The position numbers and the translations under genes are program-made. The notes below the pieces were generated by a model that worked only from the letters and a program-made list of their open reading frames with translations, was not told the DNA's origin and made no database searches. A stretch of 64,000 nt of DNA from Fallopia convolvulus (lineage: Eukaryota > Streptophyta > Magnoliopsida > Caryophyllales > Polygonaceae). The DNA lies in contig OZ024724.1 of assembly GCA_964016875.1 (NCBI GenBank), forward strand, positions 50,532,438 through 50,596,437, written 5' to 3'. Positions within the stretch are counted from its first letter, which is position 1, and each line of letters opens with the position of its first letter. Positions 24,451-37,447 of this stretch are shown one piece after another.

Positions 24451-26462
24451 ATGATTGGATCCTTTCTTACCAGAGGACTTGTGTAAGTAACATGTGCACA
24501 GTAAAGCTTTTTATGCAATTTGGTATTACAGATTTGTATATTTTGGCTTCAATGAGAAATTTATTCTGATAACATGTTGCAGGATGATCTTTGGCTATGC
24601 ATATCCAGCTTATGAGTGCTTTAAAACCGTGGAGCGAAATAAGCCAGAGATTGAGCAGTTGCGCTTCTGGTGTCAGTATTGGTATGTGCAGTTGACATTA
24701 TGTGGAAATGAACTGAAGATGTATTTGGAATTTTTATTGAGAATTTAACATGCTGTCTCAACTTTTTAGGATTCTTGTGGCTGTGCTGACTGTTTGTGAG
24801 AGGATAGGTGATACTTTTGTTTCATGGTATGGAATCATCATTGCATTCTTCACTTCTGACATTCTGTATATGGATGCGTCTAAATACTTATATACTTGAT
24901 TTTGTCTTCTTTCAAGGATTCCGATGTATAGTGAAGCTAAATTGGCATTCTACATATATCTATGGTACCCCAAAACAAAGGTATATGCAATACTCTCCAT
25001 TTGAAACTGAGATGCAAACTTGTTAATAAATGATTCCTGAAAGAGCTACCACCTATTCTGCTTCAGGGAACGACATATGTCTATGATTCTTTCTTCAAAC
25101 CATATGTTGAAAAGCATGAGACAGAAATTGATCGCAACTTAATGGAGCTGAGGACTAGGGCTGGAGATATGGCTGTCATATATTTTCAGAGGGCTGCAAG
25201 CTATGGTCAGACAAGAGTTTTTGAGATTTTGCGGTATGTCGCATCCCAATCTACTCCGACTCCAAGGCCTCAACAGAACCAGGTATCTCTTGATTGGAGA
25301 GAAGTTTACCCAACTAATTTTATATTATTATTAGATTCATAAAATTACTCCAAAGCACTACTCATAGTTCAAGTTGGGCTTGATCCATTGGAATTCCATT
25401 AGATGATTACTATTAAGGCCATCTGGCTGTCTCACTTAGTTATCTTACACTGGTCTGCATTATAGCTTTGGCTATTATTCAAAACTCATGTGACTAGTTC
25501 ATCTATAGATCTTGTGATTTAGTTTCTTTGTTTGTAGTATACTCGATAATTATCTTTCAGATTCTGTGTTTCCATTTTGACCTAAAGGCAATGAACTGAT
25601 ATAATGGTAATTGAATTAGGAGAGAATCAGTGAATGATATAAACTTACTCTGCAACATTTGTGTAAGAAAGTGAAAGAGTGGCTCCTGTTATGGGTTGTT
25701 ACTCTGGGCACTTCTTTCGCTTCCAATTTCTGGAAACTCCATTTTCCATAATGCTTCCTGGACTTCTGGAATTTGCAGACTTGATAGAAATACTGAATGC
25801 TCATTATGGTTTTCCCATTGTTATACTGTTATATTTGAAGTTCAATGTATATATGATATTACTTGCACATAATACTGTTTGCACATAATACTGTACTCAG
25901 CAGGCGCTGTAATCATTTTTAGCAGTACTCAGTGATATTGCATTTGCATTTCTCTATTAAATCACAGGCACAACAGGGCTTAAGAGCTGCTCGCCAACCT
26001 GCTAATGCAACAAACCACCCACCACCCACCAGGGCTCCACAACCACAAGATGAAGAGCCTCCATCTCCTACTTCTAGCACATCTTCAACTCAGCAGCAAA
26101 GGGAAGCAGCACAGGAGACGAGCTCCTCACCAGCTGTTCTCCCTCCATCTGCCAAAACTCCACCTCGAAGATTAGTTTCTGCTCCCGCAACAACCTCCAC
26201 TTTGAAGTTGAAAAAGACGGCACAACAATTTGATCCAGAGACCTCCAACCAGTCAGCCCTAAAGAAGTCGACATCACAGCCTGCTCCGGAGAGCTCCAGC
26301 CAATCAGCTACAAATGAGGCTGACTTGATGCAGATTGAATCTGCCCCTTCAAATGAAGAGGAGAAAGCAAACCCTCCACCTCCTCCTCAAGAGACAGCAA
26401 TTGATGAAGCCATTCGTGTCACCCGTGGCAGGTTGAGGAAAACAAGGTCCACAGCAAAATAA
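24451..26462 (+). CDS. HVA22G: HVA22-like (TB2/DP1/REEP family) ER membrane protein with long tail, 6 coding exons
   Basis: Family members shape ER tubules and were first found as ABA- and stress-induced barley genes. Coding exons 24451-24482, 24583-24681, 24770-24826, 24917-24980, 25067-25282 and 25968-26462 join in phase to 320 residues. Residues 1-95 are the TB2/DP1/HVA22 domain: FGYAYPAYECFKTVE, then QLRFWCQYW, a hydrophobic ILVAVLTV, and SEAKLAFYIYLWYPKTKGTTYVYDSFF, which form hairpin membrane segments. The next 60 residues are helical. The tail from about residue 165 is disordered and rich in Pro, Ser and Gln, ending with a conserved DEAIRVTRGRLRKTRS motif that I recall in Arabidopsis HVA22-like g. 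The start is the only ATG in frame before the domain. Fifth intron: 685 bases. Confidence 0.92.
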
Positions 26463-28515
26463 GGAGACTCTCATGTTCTTTTCCTCTTTCAAAATTGTGA
26501 GTATTCTGTCACTAGGTAGGTTTCACGTGCTGGTTAAGAAATGCCAATGGGGAAGATGAACTTGATAAGATGGAAGACGACAACATTTTGAACGATAGGC
26601 AAATGGTTTTTTTTTTTTCATTTGGTTGTAATGTTGGGATATATATAAGAAGTGATTTGTATATTTTTCTGCTCTACTTTTCAATCCAATCTTTGGTTCT
26701 TTCATTGGCTGCTCTATGGTTTTTATATTTGGTGGGTTTGGTAGCATTAGGTAGGGTCATGGAGAACTTAGCTACATAATAATATATGATTGTTTTGGAT
26801 CGAAATGATCCATTTAAAAATTATGATTTGGTGTAAAGTGATGGGCAAAGGAATCAACGGAAATTAGTATTTTTTTAGCTAACGTGGATTGAGTTTCATG
26901 CATTTTATTGTAACTAGGTAAAGTTTAGTGGGAAGAGAATCTGGATGTGCAAAATTGCCATGTCCGTGCCCCAACTGCCCACCATTTTTTTTTCTTAATG
27001 AAAGGTTGATTCATTTATATAATAACAACTAAGGTTGATCTAGGAGAACCTAGACATTACAAGGATTATCTAATCTAATTCTAAAGAACTATTTTTTTTT
27101 ATTCCCTATTATGTCTTTTCCATCTAGCTCTAATGTTATTTCTTACATTATTGATTATAATGTTAGAACACTATTCAATTGACCAATTCTCATTCTAAAA
27201 TACTTGTCTATTTCTAACAATTCATACATAATAAGCCACTATACCATAACAATCTATCTACAAATTGAACACAGCTTCTCTGTTGAAATATGGGATATGT
27301 TTTGGATAATTAGAAACTTATGGTATAATCTTTTAATTTCTATCTTTATGCTTTCTACTACTATAAATGAAGGCTTTTGTAATAAAACCCTTGTAAAAAG
27401 AGTAGAACACAATGAGATCTCTTTCTCATATATCCCTATTCTTCCTCAAGATACTCTCCTCAATCTATAATGGTACTCTAGGATTCAAACAATTTCACAT
27501 TCTCTTCAGTTGACCAACATCCCCAATGCTTTTCCTGGAGTTAACTGAATATAGCATCCGCAGATAGCCACGAGGCCCACGATATCCTCTTTCCCGCACT
27601 AAACAGACACGTGTGGTCAATGAGCCTCTAACTTTTCTGTATACACTATACTCATACCAAGAATAGACATTCTGCACAACATGATATAATGATGAAAAGG
27701 CAGTTTGGTAAATGTGAAAAAAGAAAAGAAAATCAGAGTTCTGTCTTCGGCCATTAACTTGGCAAAGGCCCAGTTTTATGTCGGACGTGGTCTCTCTTTG
27801 GCCATTACCTACAGGGTTGTACATCAGTATCATTGACTAAATGAATACAATGAAGAGTTGGGTCTAGAAATATTTAGGTTCTCAGGTTGAAATGGTGGTC
27901 AGTTGGTCACGGACTGTGTACTAACAGGTCTAACTAATCGTACAGATTTTATCTTGAGAGTTAGAAAAAACTTGGAAATGCCCCCTTTTAGTGTCAGTTT
28001 AGTAAATATAATGTTAATATGACAACTGATATGGTAAGGTACATACTAATATGATAATATGCTGATACCTTACAGTTTCATATGAATTTCAAACTGATGT
28101 GTACATGTTTTGCTTGCTAACAGTTGTGTACTTGGCTCTCTCATTTCATAGCAACAACAGGGCACTCTAAAACGTTAATATTCTGGAATCTGGGCCTCCG
28201 TGTAGTGATGTTTTCCATTACTATGCTAGCATTATACCATACATTAATAATGACTACGTCTTTTGCCACATTTCCATAACTTGGTTTCATAAAACATATA
28301 TCATAATAAAGACACATTCTCTCTCACATAAACATACTAGTTTTCTCCCTTCTTCTGCTGGCTGGCTTTACATTTCATTACCTACTGGATTCTATCTAAC
28401 ATCTTCTTTGACACTTTGAAATTAACTACTCACCTTCAAACAGCTATACACTGCCGCTATATTCTTTTCACTACTTGACAAAGCAAAGCTTCTTCCTCAA
28501 CGATAAACTTATCTA
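26463..28515. other. Intergenic stretch with an LTR-like fragment
   Basis: The genes on both sides converge here, so it holds two 3' UTRs. At about 27000-27145 lies, inverted, the LTR-like sequence also seen near 12220-12385. From 27162 (TGTTAGAACAC) to about 27465 the DNA reads like another copia LTR with a TATA-like CTATAAATGA near 27360, but its end and target duplication are not convincing. Confidence 0.4.
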
Positions 28516-31500
28516 TCAACTCCCGCTTTTGTCGCACCAAATGGGTACTGTGCTGCGCTGGCTGTTTGTTTGATTAGGAGGAAATGGAGCCAAATTACGT
28601 AACATTTGATGGTTCTGCTGTGGGATTTGAAAATACTTTGGGAAATGTGAACCGGGAGATAGAGAAGAGTAGGAAGGCGGGGTTTGAGCTTGTGTATACT
28701 GTATTATCTGTGGTTCCTGCCTTGAATTCTGCCAATGTACAATTTGAGCTTGAGTGTATTGAGTTGCTGGCTGAGTCATCCAAACAGAATGTTGCTGGGG
28801 TGGATGAGGCTGTAGTTGTGGTTGTTTTGTGATGGAAGTTGCATTACTATCCATTTGATTTGATCTGGTAAAATAAGGAGGCAGCTGCAAGTGGACCTTG
28901 CAAAATGAGAAGCCCATATCATTACTAAGTGATGGAGTGAAAACCAAAAGGAGTAAAATTCCTAAGAATGACAGATGACAATCTTTTTATAATGGAAAAT
29001 GTATACCGAAAATATTATACTTGAAATTAAATAGAAAGATTCTAAAATCTAAATGGGAAATTGAATTAAGCAGTAAGGTTACATATATATGTAAAGCTAA
29101 TGGTGATAAGCTGAAGTTCTGCTGTGATACCTGGGATAATGGTGGTTTTGCAGATGTTGAATGCAGATTCTGATAAGCATTTAATTGAATATAATTTTGG
29201 GGCAAAGGCAAAGAGGCAACTGAATCATATCGAGTCAATGGTTGCAATTGATGAGGTACTGGCAATCCAGCTAAAGGATCCAACTGAATCTTGTTTCTTT
29301 GAGCACCATCAACCCTATGTTCTTTTCCACTACCTCCAGCTCCAGTTGACAAGGACAAGAAATCAAAACTCTGTAATGAACAGAAGTTGTAGACCATTAA
29401 TCAGGGTGAAAAAAGTTTAGTTATAGAAAAAAGAACTGAATAGGTGGTAGCAACAAAAATTTACCCTCTTTCTCAAGATTGAGTTTCCTGGTGCTAAAGA
29501 TGTCTGTTGTCCATGAGAACACCTTCCGAGCGTCATGAGTGTATCATTTGAAGCATCTTGAATATTCTTCCCCGGAGAGGAACTACATATATGACTATCA
29601 GGAACCATAATAGTTGATTCATTACTCACTGGATTCAGAACTCCAAATGTTAAACCTTCAGATGGCTTCAATTGATGAGTCTCAACAAGAGAGCTCTCCT
29701 TTCCCTGTGGTTTCTGAGATGACTGAATAAATTTGCTGATGTAAACATGAGTGGCACATCTATTCTTGATCCATCTGCTGCGGTTTTCATTTTCAGACAC
29801 CTGTATGAATGGAGAGTTGAATAAATATATAATTCATGGAAAAGAAAAGGACAAGGGGAACTTGGCCAAGCCCATATTAATGAGACTACATAATATTACC
29901 CACATTTTTTTGCGAAACTTGAGAATGATGAAGGCCTGGTTCAGATGAAGATGCAACAGTATGCAACCAATAAGGTAACTTACTAGCAGAATACCTAAAT
30001 GATCCAGCAGCAAGTAGACAAGAAAGCTTTAGTTTTTCCAATTTTTAAGTGAAAAGGAAAATATAAACCAAGAATGCAGAGTAAGTATTAAGAAAAGCTA
30101 TTACTGTGAAGGAAATCCATCATCAGCCCCAGAAGGATGTGAAGCTTGTGAATGAAGTCTTGGCAACAATGTTGAACCTTCGAGTTAGGAAAGGGTTGCA
30201 AGATTATCAGATAGTAACTTGGACCTTCATACAGGATTGCAGGTCAAATAGAAGATCTGTATAAAATACTTTAGGAAGAAAGCCACAAAAAATTTGTGTG
30301 TACCGTATTTTTTGCTTCCTATCGAAACATGCTCATGCTTAGTCTCTGAATTAGTTTTGGTTAGGCTCTGATGATTCACTTGTAGGCTTGCGTTCAGGTT
30401 TAGTATGGTTTGAGACAAGTTAGGTTCGCTAAAAGGAGTAGACTTCCCCAAATCATCCACTTCCATTTTTTGATTTGACAAGTCTTCTGAAGTTAGGTTA
30501 CAAGTCTCTTCTGCAGCCTCATCTGAGGCTTGTAGACCTAACAAAAAAGCAATACAATAGAATTACAACGGTATTGCACAATATATAAGAAGTCATTTGG
30601 AGTCTATGATAAACAAACCTTGAGAAGAAAGCAGAGAATTGTCCCGCTTCTTGGAGTGCATCTGTATCTCAGATGGAGATTCACTATCTGACTTGTTTTC
30701 CAAGGATGTCACCTTGCGAGGGACCATTCCAGCTAAGGCATAAAGTGCCTCAGCAACTTCTTCCTCATCCTTCGACATTTGCTCAGGGTTGAACTGTTTC
30801 CATAAAGGTTAAATCTTCATTTTGACATGAAACAGTGAAAACAAAAGCCTATACTTAACAGCAAATGGACATAATAAAACTAACCAATCCAGATTTCGGC
30901 TTGTTCAGACAAACCTTTTTGGTACCATTCATCAGGTTCTTTGGATCAAGCAGAGACTCTGAGATAGGGTGACAGATCCGTTTCTTTATTACTGCGTAGC
31001 AAAAGAAAAAATCATGAGGAATAAACCATTGATGCAACATCAAGAAAACTTTAAATTCAAACCCCTCTTTAAGCACTTTATACATGCTAAACAAAAAATA
31101 AAAATTGGAAAACCCTACAGCCGCTTTTCCTGAAAGGAACCCAACATTCACTTTTTTATACTTTACCGTACTCTCAGGTTCACGGGGAATTTCTACTAAA
31201 AAATGCAGGTCCAGTGTGAGATTGAGAATTAAATATATAATATCCAAGGAAATAGATAAGAAAACAATATCTATCACAAACAGAGAATAAACAATTACGA
31301 AGGAATAAAAATGAAGCTTCCTTAACAAGCAATTCGGTCTGATTCTACCACGGAAGTGGATCCAACTTGTGCAGTCGACCCAAAATAAGATCACAATTGA
31401 TAAGTATAATCAATAACTAATAAATTCAGCGACAAGAGGAAAAAAAGTTGAGGAAAATTCAGAAGCACAAATTCTATTTCTAATTCAGAGAAGCACAAAC

Positions 31501-31723
31501 CTGATCGCAGCTTGCGGGGAATGGAATCACGATCAGCTCCATTACAATCAATCTGACAAATCAGACAACCTCAATAAAATTAACCTTGTGCAGGAAAATT
31601 CAGAATTTTCTTTGAGAAAAGAAAAAAATATAGCTTTACCTTCTTGTGAGGGTTCAGTTTCTTCGCAGACATATTAGAGGAAGGTAGTTCATCATCTTGA
31701 CTATCGGACTTACTATACCCCAT
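28516..31723 (-). CDS. Conserved plant protein of unknown function, Gln/Pro-rich C-terminus, 10 coding exons
   Basis: I do not recognise a named family. Exons on the minus strand are 31723-31640, 31552-31501, 30991-30885, 30793-30619, 30537-30304, 30177-30105, 29994-29904, 29800-29465, 29370-29131 and 28884-28516; all join in phase and give about 586 residues. The N-terminus (MGYSKSDSQDDELPSS) is charged and is followed by an IPRKLRSVIKKR basic patch that could be a nuclear signal. An acidic SKDEEEVAEALYALAGM helix follows, then Ser/Asn-rich stretches, a RWIKNRCATHVYISKFIQ segment that looks folded, and a Gln/Pro-rich end. Two borders are weaker: donor AAT|GTGGGT at 29903 and acceptor CTCGAAG at 30178. 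No membrane segment or enzyme motif is seen. A nuclear role is an inference. Confidence 0.75.
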
Positions 31724-32431
31724 TTCAGCACTTTGTTCGTCTTCACATCCACCACAACCACTACTTCTTTCCAACAAGCTCAACCTACTTCGTTTTTCTC
31801 TCCTCGATTTCACCGTGAAAATTGTTCCTCCTCCACTGAACTCTTCAATACAATGGCCATTGAAGTAGGAGCAAAAAAAGGAAAAAGAAAAGCATGAAAC
31901 ATTATCAGAAGATGAAACAACACAGCCAAGACGCAACAACAGCCCAGAAAACAAAGAGGTACAGACTATATCCACAAAATTCAGATAATTGAGTTTTTCC
32001 TTGGAAAACAAATTTAGTTAATTGACAATACCACAGAAAAATTGAACTGAGTGCTTTTGTCTGTATCCTTGGATGGGAAGGGGATATTTTTCAGTAATTA
32101 TGATTATTTGTGGGGCTTTTGATTACCAGAAATAACAAGCTTCTTTTTGCTGCCGATGCGGTTGTGCCCAGAATACCGGCTCAATACACGCCTCACGTCG
32201 CCAGATTTGTCCATTTCCAAGAAAACATTTGAATCCAACAAACTCTCCTCCTCTCTCTCTTCTCCTTCAGATCTTCAAAGAACTGGAGCAAATTGAATCA
32301 AATCAGATAAGATCATAAATTGGAGAAGAATCCATCAATTAAAGGAGAAAAGGAAGATTATATACGCGAGTAATGATGGTAATAAATGAGTTGAAAGAAC
32401 TGAAAGCGAGTAAAGAGGCGGAAGGAGCGAC

Positions 32432-32465
<34 letters not shown>

Positions 32466-33480
32466 GTGTTAGAATGTCGCCACAGATAACGGGGATTCGG
32501 GGACGAGAGAGGTTTTATTACCGAAATAGATGCCGGAAAGAGAGAAGCGAAAAAGATGGGAGAGGATTTTTTGCTTTTTCTCACAATCAAATAATCAATG
32601 AAAAGATCTACCAAGAGGCACAGATACTTTCTTAATATCGGGATTAATTAATCGCTACAGATAATCTATCTAAAAATGGAAGAAGGAAAAGCAATCAAAA
32701 TCAATCGATTGATCAGAGAGCTCAAGGTTAAACCAGATACTTCTTCCACCCGATCTCAACCAACTCCTTTTGCAGAAGGAAGGTTCGCGAGAGAGGAAGA
32801 CAAAAAGTAAACAGGATCACAAAAGTGAAAGAAAAAAGTGAATTCGTCTCTCGTCGTGTAAAGGGAATCGGATTCTTCACGAAATAAAGCAAAGAGAGAA
32901 AGCTAGAGCAAACACGCACAAGCAAACTCTCTTTCTCTCTCTGTACTAAGCTAGAAAAGCAGAAAAAACTCGTGAGAGCGGAAAAACTGCAGGTCTGCAG
33001 CCCGTGAGAAAATTATCCTAAAAATCACGCCAGAAGGAAGAGGAAAACGGAGATGAACACATTACACATTTCAATCAATCAAAACATCCGAGAAAACTAA
33101 TTGGCAAAAAAACAATAAACGCAGGAATAGTTGGAAAAGTTGAAAAGCAATACCCGAAATTCACCGAATCCGCCAAAGTTCTGGTTCGCTTTTCGTCTCC
33201 TTGCGAGTTGCGACGATCGGCGTCAGATCTCCGGGGAAAAAGGAAACGAATTCACCGGATTAGAGTAAAAACCAAGTCCGCCATGGCCTCTCTAATCAGT
33301 AATCACTCTCTTTCGAGAATCCACATTCAGCTGTGTGCGAGAGAGACTGAAAAGCCAGAGCTTTTGTCTCTCCTTTTTTTTGCTGTTAATCATAAATGCT
33401 CAGCAAAACGTCCCTGTCTTTCCTCCCTCCGCGTAAATTCATAATTTCCATTAATTTTCAGAGAGATGGGATGGTGAAGT
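31724..33480 (-). promoter_or_regulatory. 5' leader and promoter of the unknown gene, with upstream ORFs and a GA microsatellite
   Basis: No main coding region is seen. Two short upstream ORFs precede the start at 31723: one of 16 codons beginning MAIVLKSSVEEEQF (near 31860) and one of 10 codons, MADLVFTLIR (near 33285). A GA run lies at 32436-32462. How the leader is spliced cannot be told. Confidence 0.4.
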
Positions 33481-36400
33481 GGCCCCCACAAAGGAGGTTT
33501 GTTTCAAATCAGAGGAGTCGCCTCCATCCCAGGTGGCAGCCACTTCGGATCAAGAAAAACGGAAGGCCAAATCCACGTTGCGAGCTTGATCCAACAGCTG
33601 AGATCTCGCCAAAGACGAGATATGTTGCACAATGGCCGTTCGATTGTTTCCGTGGGGTCAGAGCGTGCTTTAAGCGGAGTGGGGGTAGCAGGGGATTCTT
33701 TTTTTTTTTTTATTCTCCCAACTGAAACCTCGTCTTCCGATATCTACTGCCAATCTGCCATCATTTCCATGCCACGTGGCATATCGAGTTTGTTTTAGTT
33801 TCTGGCGCTCCAAATGAACGCGCCACGCCTCAGCGCGTGCATTTCCAATGAAGTGAACAAAGTTTGTTCGATTTCTCCTGTTTAAACCATGTCCATGTGT
33901 TAGTGTGTTCCTCTTCTTTATCATTATCTGATTTCCGACGTTACTATAGTGAATCAATTCTTACTTGTAGCTGTAAACTTAAATAAAAGAATTGATTACC
34001 AACTAGAACTTGGTCTGTGTCAAAAACACACAAATGGGCCAACCTAGTGGATATTATCATATAAACATTGAAACTTCACTACATGTACTACTAGTAAGCC
34101 AATACAGGCAGCTTAGAAATACTGTATGATGAACTGATGCTTATCCTAAAATATGAAACTTGACAGTCATAGGAAGCAAAGCTTTGAAATTCACATTTTG
34201 AAATCTAAGGTGATTTGACTCCTCTTGCCTTGTATATTTCCTGATTCAGTCTACAACAACCTTCACGGGGATGCCAAACAATTGTCCCAGATGTGGCTTC
34301 CGGTAGATAATATATGCATGTATATGTAACAATGCCACAAGGAGATTGTAATGCTCAGTTCCGTGCTTGTTTTCGGGTCATTTCATAAAAATTGAAGCAC
34401 AAAGACACGACGCAACACACGCTGGATAGTCCTCATACTTCTTTTGCTCTTCTAACGGGTTTAGCATCCAGTGAGATCACACATTGTCACTGCCTCTGTT
34501 ATCAAAGTTATAAGAACCACAATCATCCCGATTTTAGATAAGCAAATCAAGAAGTCTCTAAGAGAACGATAAAAATAATTGACTAACTTAATTAACAGAG
34601 ACAATTAAGAGCAAACAAGAGGTGTAAAAAAAACAAGAGGAGAGGGGACACAACGGATACAACTCTACACAAGCCTGAGGGTATTACTCATTGCTGGAGT
34701 GGCTACAAAGAATGCATACTGTCAAAACTTGAAAATAATACATATTTAACTACCATATGAATGATAAATGGGTGCTTGGATGAATTCTACGGTTCTACCA
34801 CACAAAGTATACACCATTCTTGCTTTTTTTTCCCCTGAATTTCTCTCTGTCAGTCACGAAGCACTAAGTATGAATGATATATAAATGGGTATTTAGGATC
34901 AAATATCAGGAAATCATAACTTATATAGTCATTTTGGGTTTAATTGCAGATGCATCTAGTCACCAACCTCCCTGGGTGTTTTAAAAAAGATATACACAAG
35001 TCACAGTGTCTTCAACAGACCTCTATTTGCAAAATGTGCTGTAAGGACCACTAAATTTGAGAAATGTGAATATTTTAGCAATTGCAAAGATATGCCAAGG
35101 AGGTTCGATAACTTTTATCTGATCTGTGGCGCCAAGAAACCACTAGGCGATATTTATCAAACAACCAAAAAGAAAAACTAATTACTTCCTGATTAAATAT
35201 AGGCGGATTTTATCTGATCTATAAGTTAAGAAACCACTAGGATATAGGAGAGTTCACTAGAGAAGCAAACTGCCAGCAGCGGTGCAGATGATCAATAGAA
35301 TATGGTTAAGGATAATTCGAATGAAATGCTTCACTGATCTGCTCCATGGGAAACTTTTGGCAGGTTGTGGAAATGAATTCCACTACAGACTACAGTCCAT
35401 TCAACATTCGAACAGCACATGAAAATTTAGGTCTTTTGTTAACAAACATCCTACCCGGCCTCAAAATGAAGACTTTTTTTTCAAAACAAATTTGGTCAAG
35501 TGAGAATGGAGGCTCTGATGAACGCACATGAAATGTGGCTAAGTAGAAATGAGAAGGTGGATGGAGTTCCTTGAAGTTAAGCAAGACAAGCTAGCCTGTT
35601 AAAGGGCACAAAGATTCACTACAGCAAAAACACTGAGAAAAGGTGCAATATTGTCATCCACTAATTATCATAGACGTTCATTCAATTACATAATGTCACA
35701 AAAACAAGGATCTATGCTATACATTCATCAGTTTCCACCAAGTAGTCAGGCAAGGCCACAAGCAGGAGCCTAGCTTGTTGGATAATGCACTAACATGTTC
35801 AATCGAAAATTCTGAAATGCTTTGGTAAAGTTTCTCCATTCACTAAATTTGATTTATTGCTCTATGATTCTAAATCAATGGCTCCATCTTCTCAGCTGCT
35901 GAGCTGCATTATGCAAAAAGAGAATAGAACCACAATCAATGGCTCCAACAACTTTTAAATTTAATGCATACCTAAAAAAAGATACCAACCAGTTCAATCG
36001 TTCAGATTGATTATTGATATCACTTTTTCCATGTCTAATTAGTAATTACACTATATAGCCGTCACACGAACAGTGCCGAGTCTGCCGACGACATAAGGCT
36101 CTAGCCACTCTATTACTACTTGCTACTCAATTACTTGTACAGTTACTCCGCAAATTGCGAATTACACGAAGTGAACGGGTCTTAAAATTCGGTTAGGGTA
36201 TGCGAAGTCGCTCTGTCGCTGAATTGATGAAACTTACTTGAGATAAAAGGAAAAGACATTGTCCCGCACAGAGAAAGTATACAGAAGTGAAAAGAGACAG
36301 GAAACGTACGGAAATAGCAGAATCAGTGATCCTTGTTGTGAAGAGTAACGACGACGATTAAGGAGAAGAGGGGGGAAGCGCAAAACACCAAGTATTCAGT

Positions 36401-36899
36401 GCAGAAGAAGGAGAACTGAACGCCGGAATGTGCGATGAAGCCATTGGATGATCGGTTAAGCTTGCACTCAGTGGAACGGGTGGCGGTGGGGGAAATTCAA
36501 GCTGGAGCCTGGAGCGAAGAAGATGGGCAGATAGATATGGAAGACAGATTGGATTGGAGAATCGTAAAACTGTAAAAGGAAGATCTTCACTCGTTCAAAA
36601 CGATGCGTTTCCCTGGATGGAAATTGAGACGCAATAAAATGCTCAAGCCCAAAACTAAAATGGGCCGATTTTGGGCCTTCTTTTTTTAGTTTAAAGAAAC
36701 CAAATTATTGGGCCGATTTAAACCTGTGTATAGATATGTTTCAGTCGGAACCTTGATACTAATAACTAATCAGTATCGTTATAGCTTATAGAGCATCACG
36801 GAGGCATGCAGCAAAACATGTAAAATGGAAAGAGATTACACTGGTATACAAACAATATAGTATATAGAAGATGAAAGCAGGTAGCCGTAGGTAATGGAT
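33481..36899. other. Gene-poor stretch
   Basis: No convincing gene is found. At about 36340-36470 on the minus strand a conserved-looking open frame of about 50 codons (GFIAHSGVQFSFFCTEYLVF...) lacks an in-frame ATG and is closed by a stop just upstream. A shorter frame in the same place (MASSHIPAFSS...) has an ATG but only 29 codons. Either could be part of a small or non-coding transcript starting near 36550. Confidence 0.4.
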
Positions 36900-37447
36900 T
36901 CACGGGCACTTGCGCTTGCCACCATGCGTGGTCATGTTTGCGTAGCAGGTGGCCGGAGGTGCCAGGTGGCACGCAATGGCAGCGGTCGCAGCACGTCCCG
37001 CACGCCCTTAAGCATATCTTCTTCCTCGATGACAATCTGCACCTCGCCCCACACGCCGCTCCACAGTCTACGTACGTACACACAATCACCATTTCAAAAG
37101 TCAAAACGCCGCCGTAAGTAACTAAGTCATTACATTATATTAGAAATAAAGTTGCATTTCCTTCAACAGAATGGATTCAGTATCTTATCTATAAATTCAA
37201 GTATAGTCTAGTAGGTATATACGTACGTACCGATGTTTACACCAGATTGTTTTCCGTTCACCTGCGCGATAATGACACGGTAGAAAGGGAATTATTGATT
37301 ATTTTGAAGTACATATATATTGAAATCTTAGTGAAATCAACTAGAAATGCTGCAAAAAATTAATACCGTAGAGTGAGCAATTGCAACATTGAGGATGACA
37401 AGGGAAATGAGAAGGGAAGCCAAAACAGCCTTGGAGAGGGCCACCAT
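36900..37447 (-). pseudogene. GASA/snakin peptide gene, frameshifted by a 14-base loss
   Basis: GASA peptides are small secreted, cysteine-rich, gibberellin-responsive proteins. Exons 37447-37367 (signal peptide, MVALSKAVLASLLISLVIL), 37261-37231 (VNGKQSGVNI) and one starting 37067 join in phase. The mature domain begins normally, CGAACGARCRLSS, and runs through RACGTCCDRCHCVPPGTSG. There the normal stretch of six residues before CYANMTTHGGKRKCP is cut to 4 bases. Compared with the intact copy at 55951-56308 this is a 14-base deletion. The frame shifts, so the peptide would lose Cys 10-12 and run on to 36796. The old frame still ends correctly at the stop at 36900. Without all 12 cysteines the fold should fail, so I call it a pseudogene. 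Confidence 0.82.

Noticed and set aside
27162..27470. Complete solo LTR with TATAA duplication
   Set aside because: With TATAA as duplication the end would read ...AATC instead of CA, so the border is not canonical.
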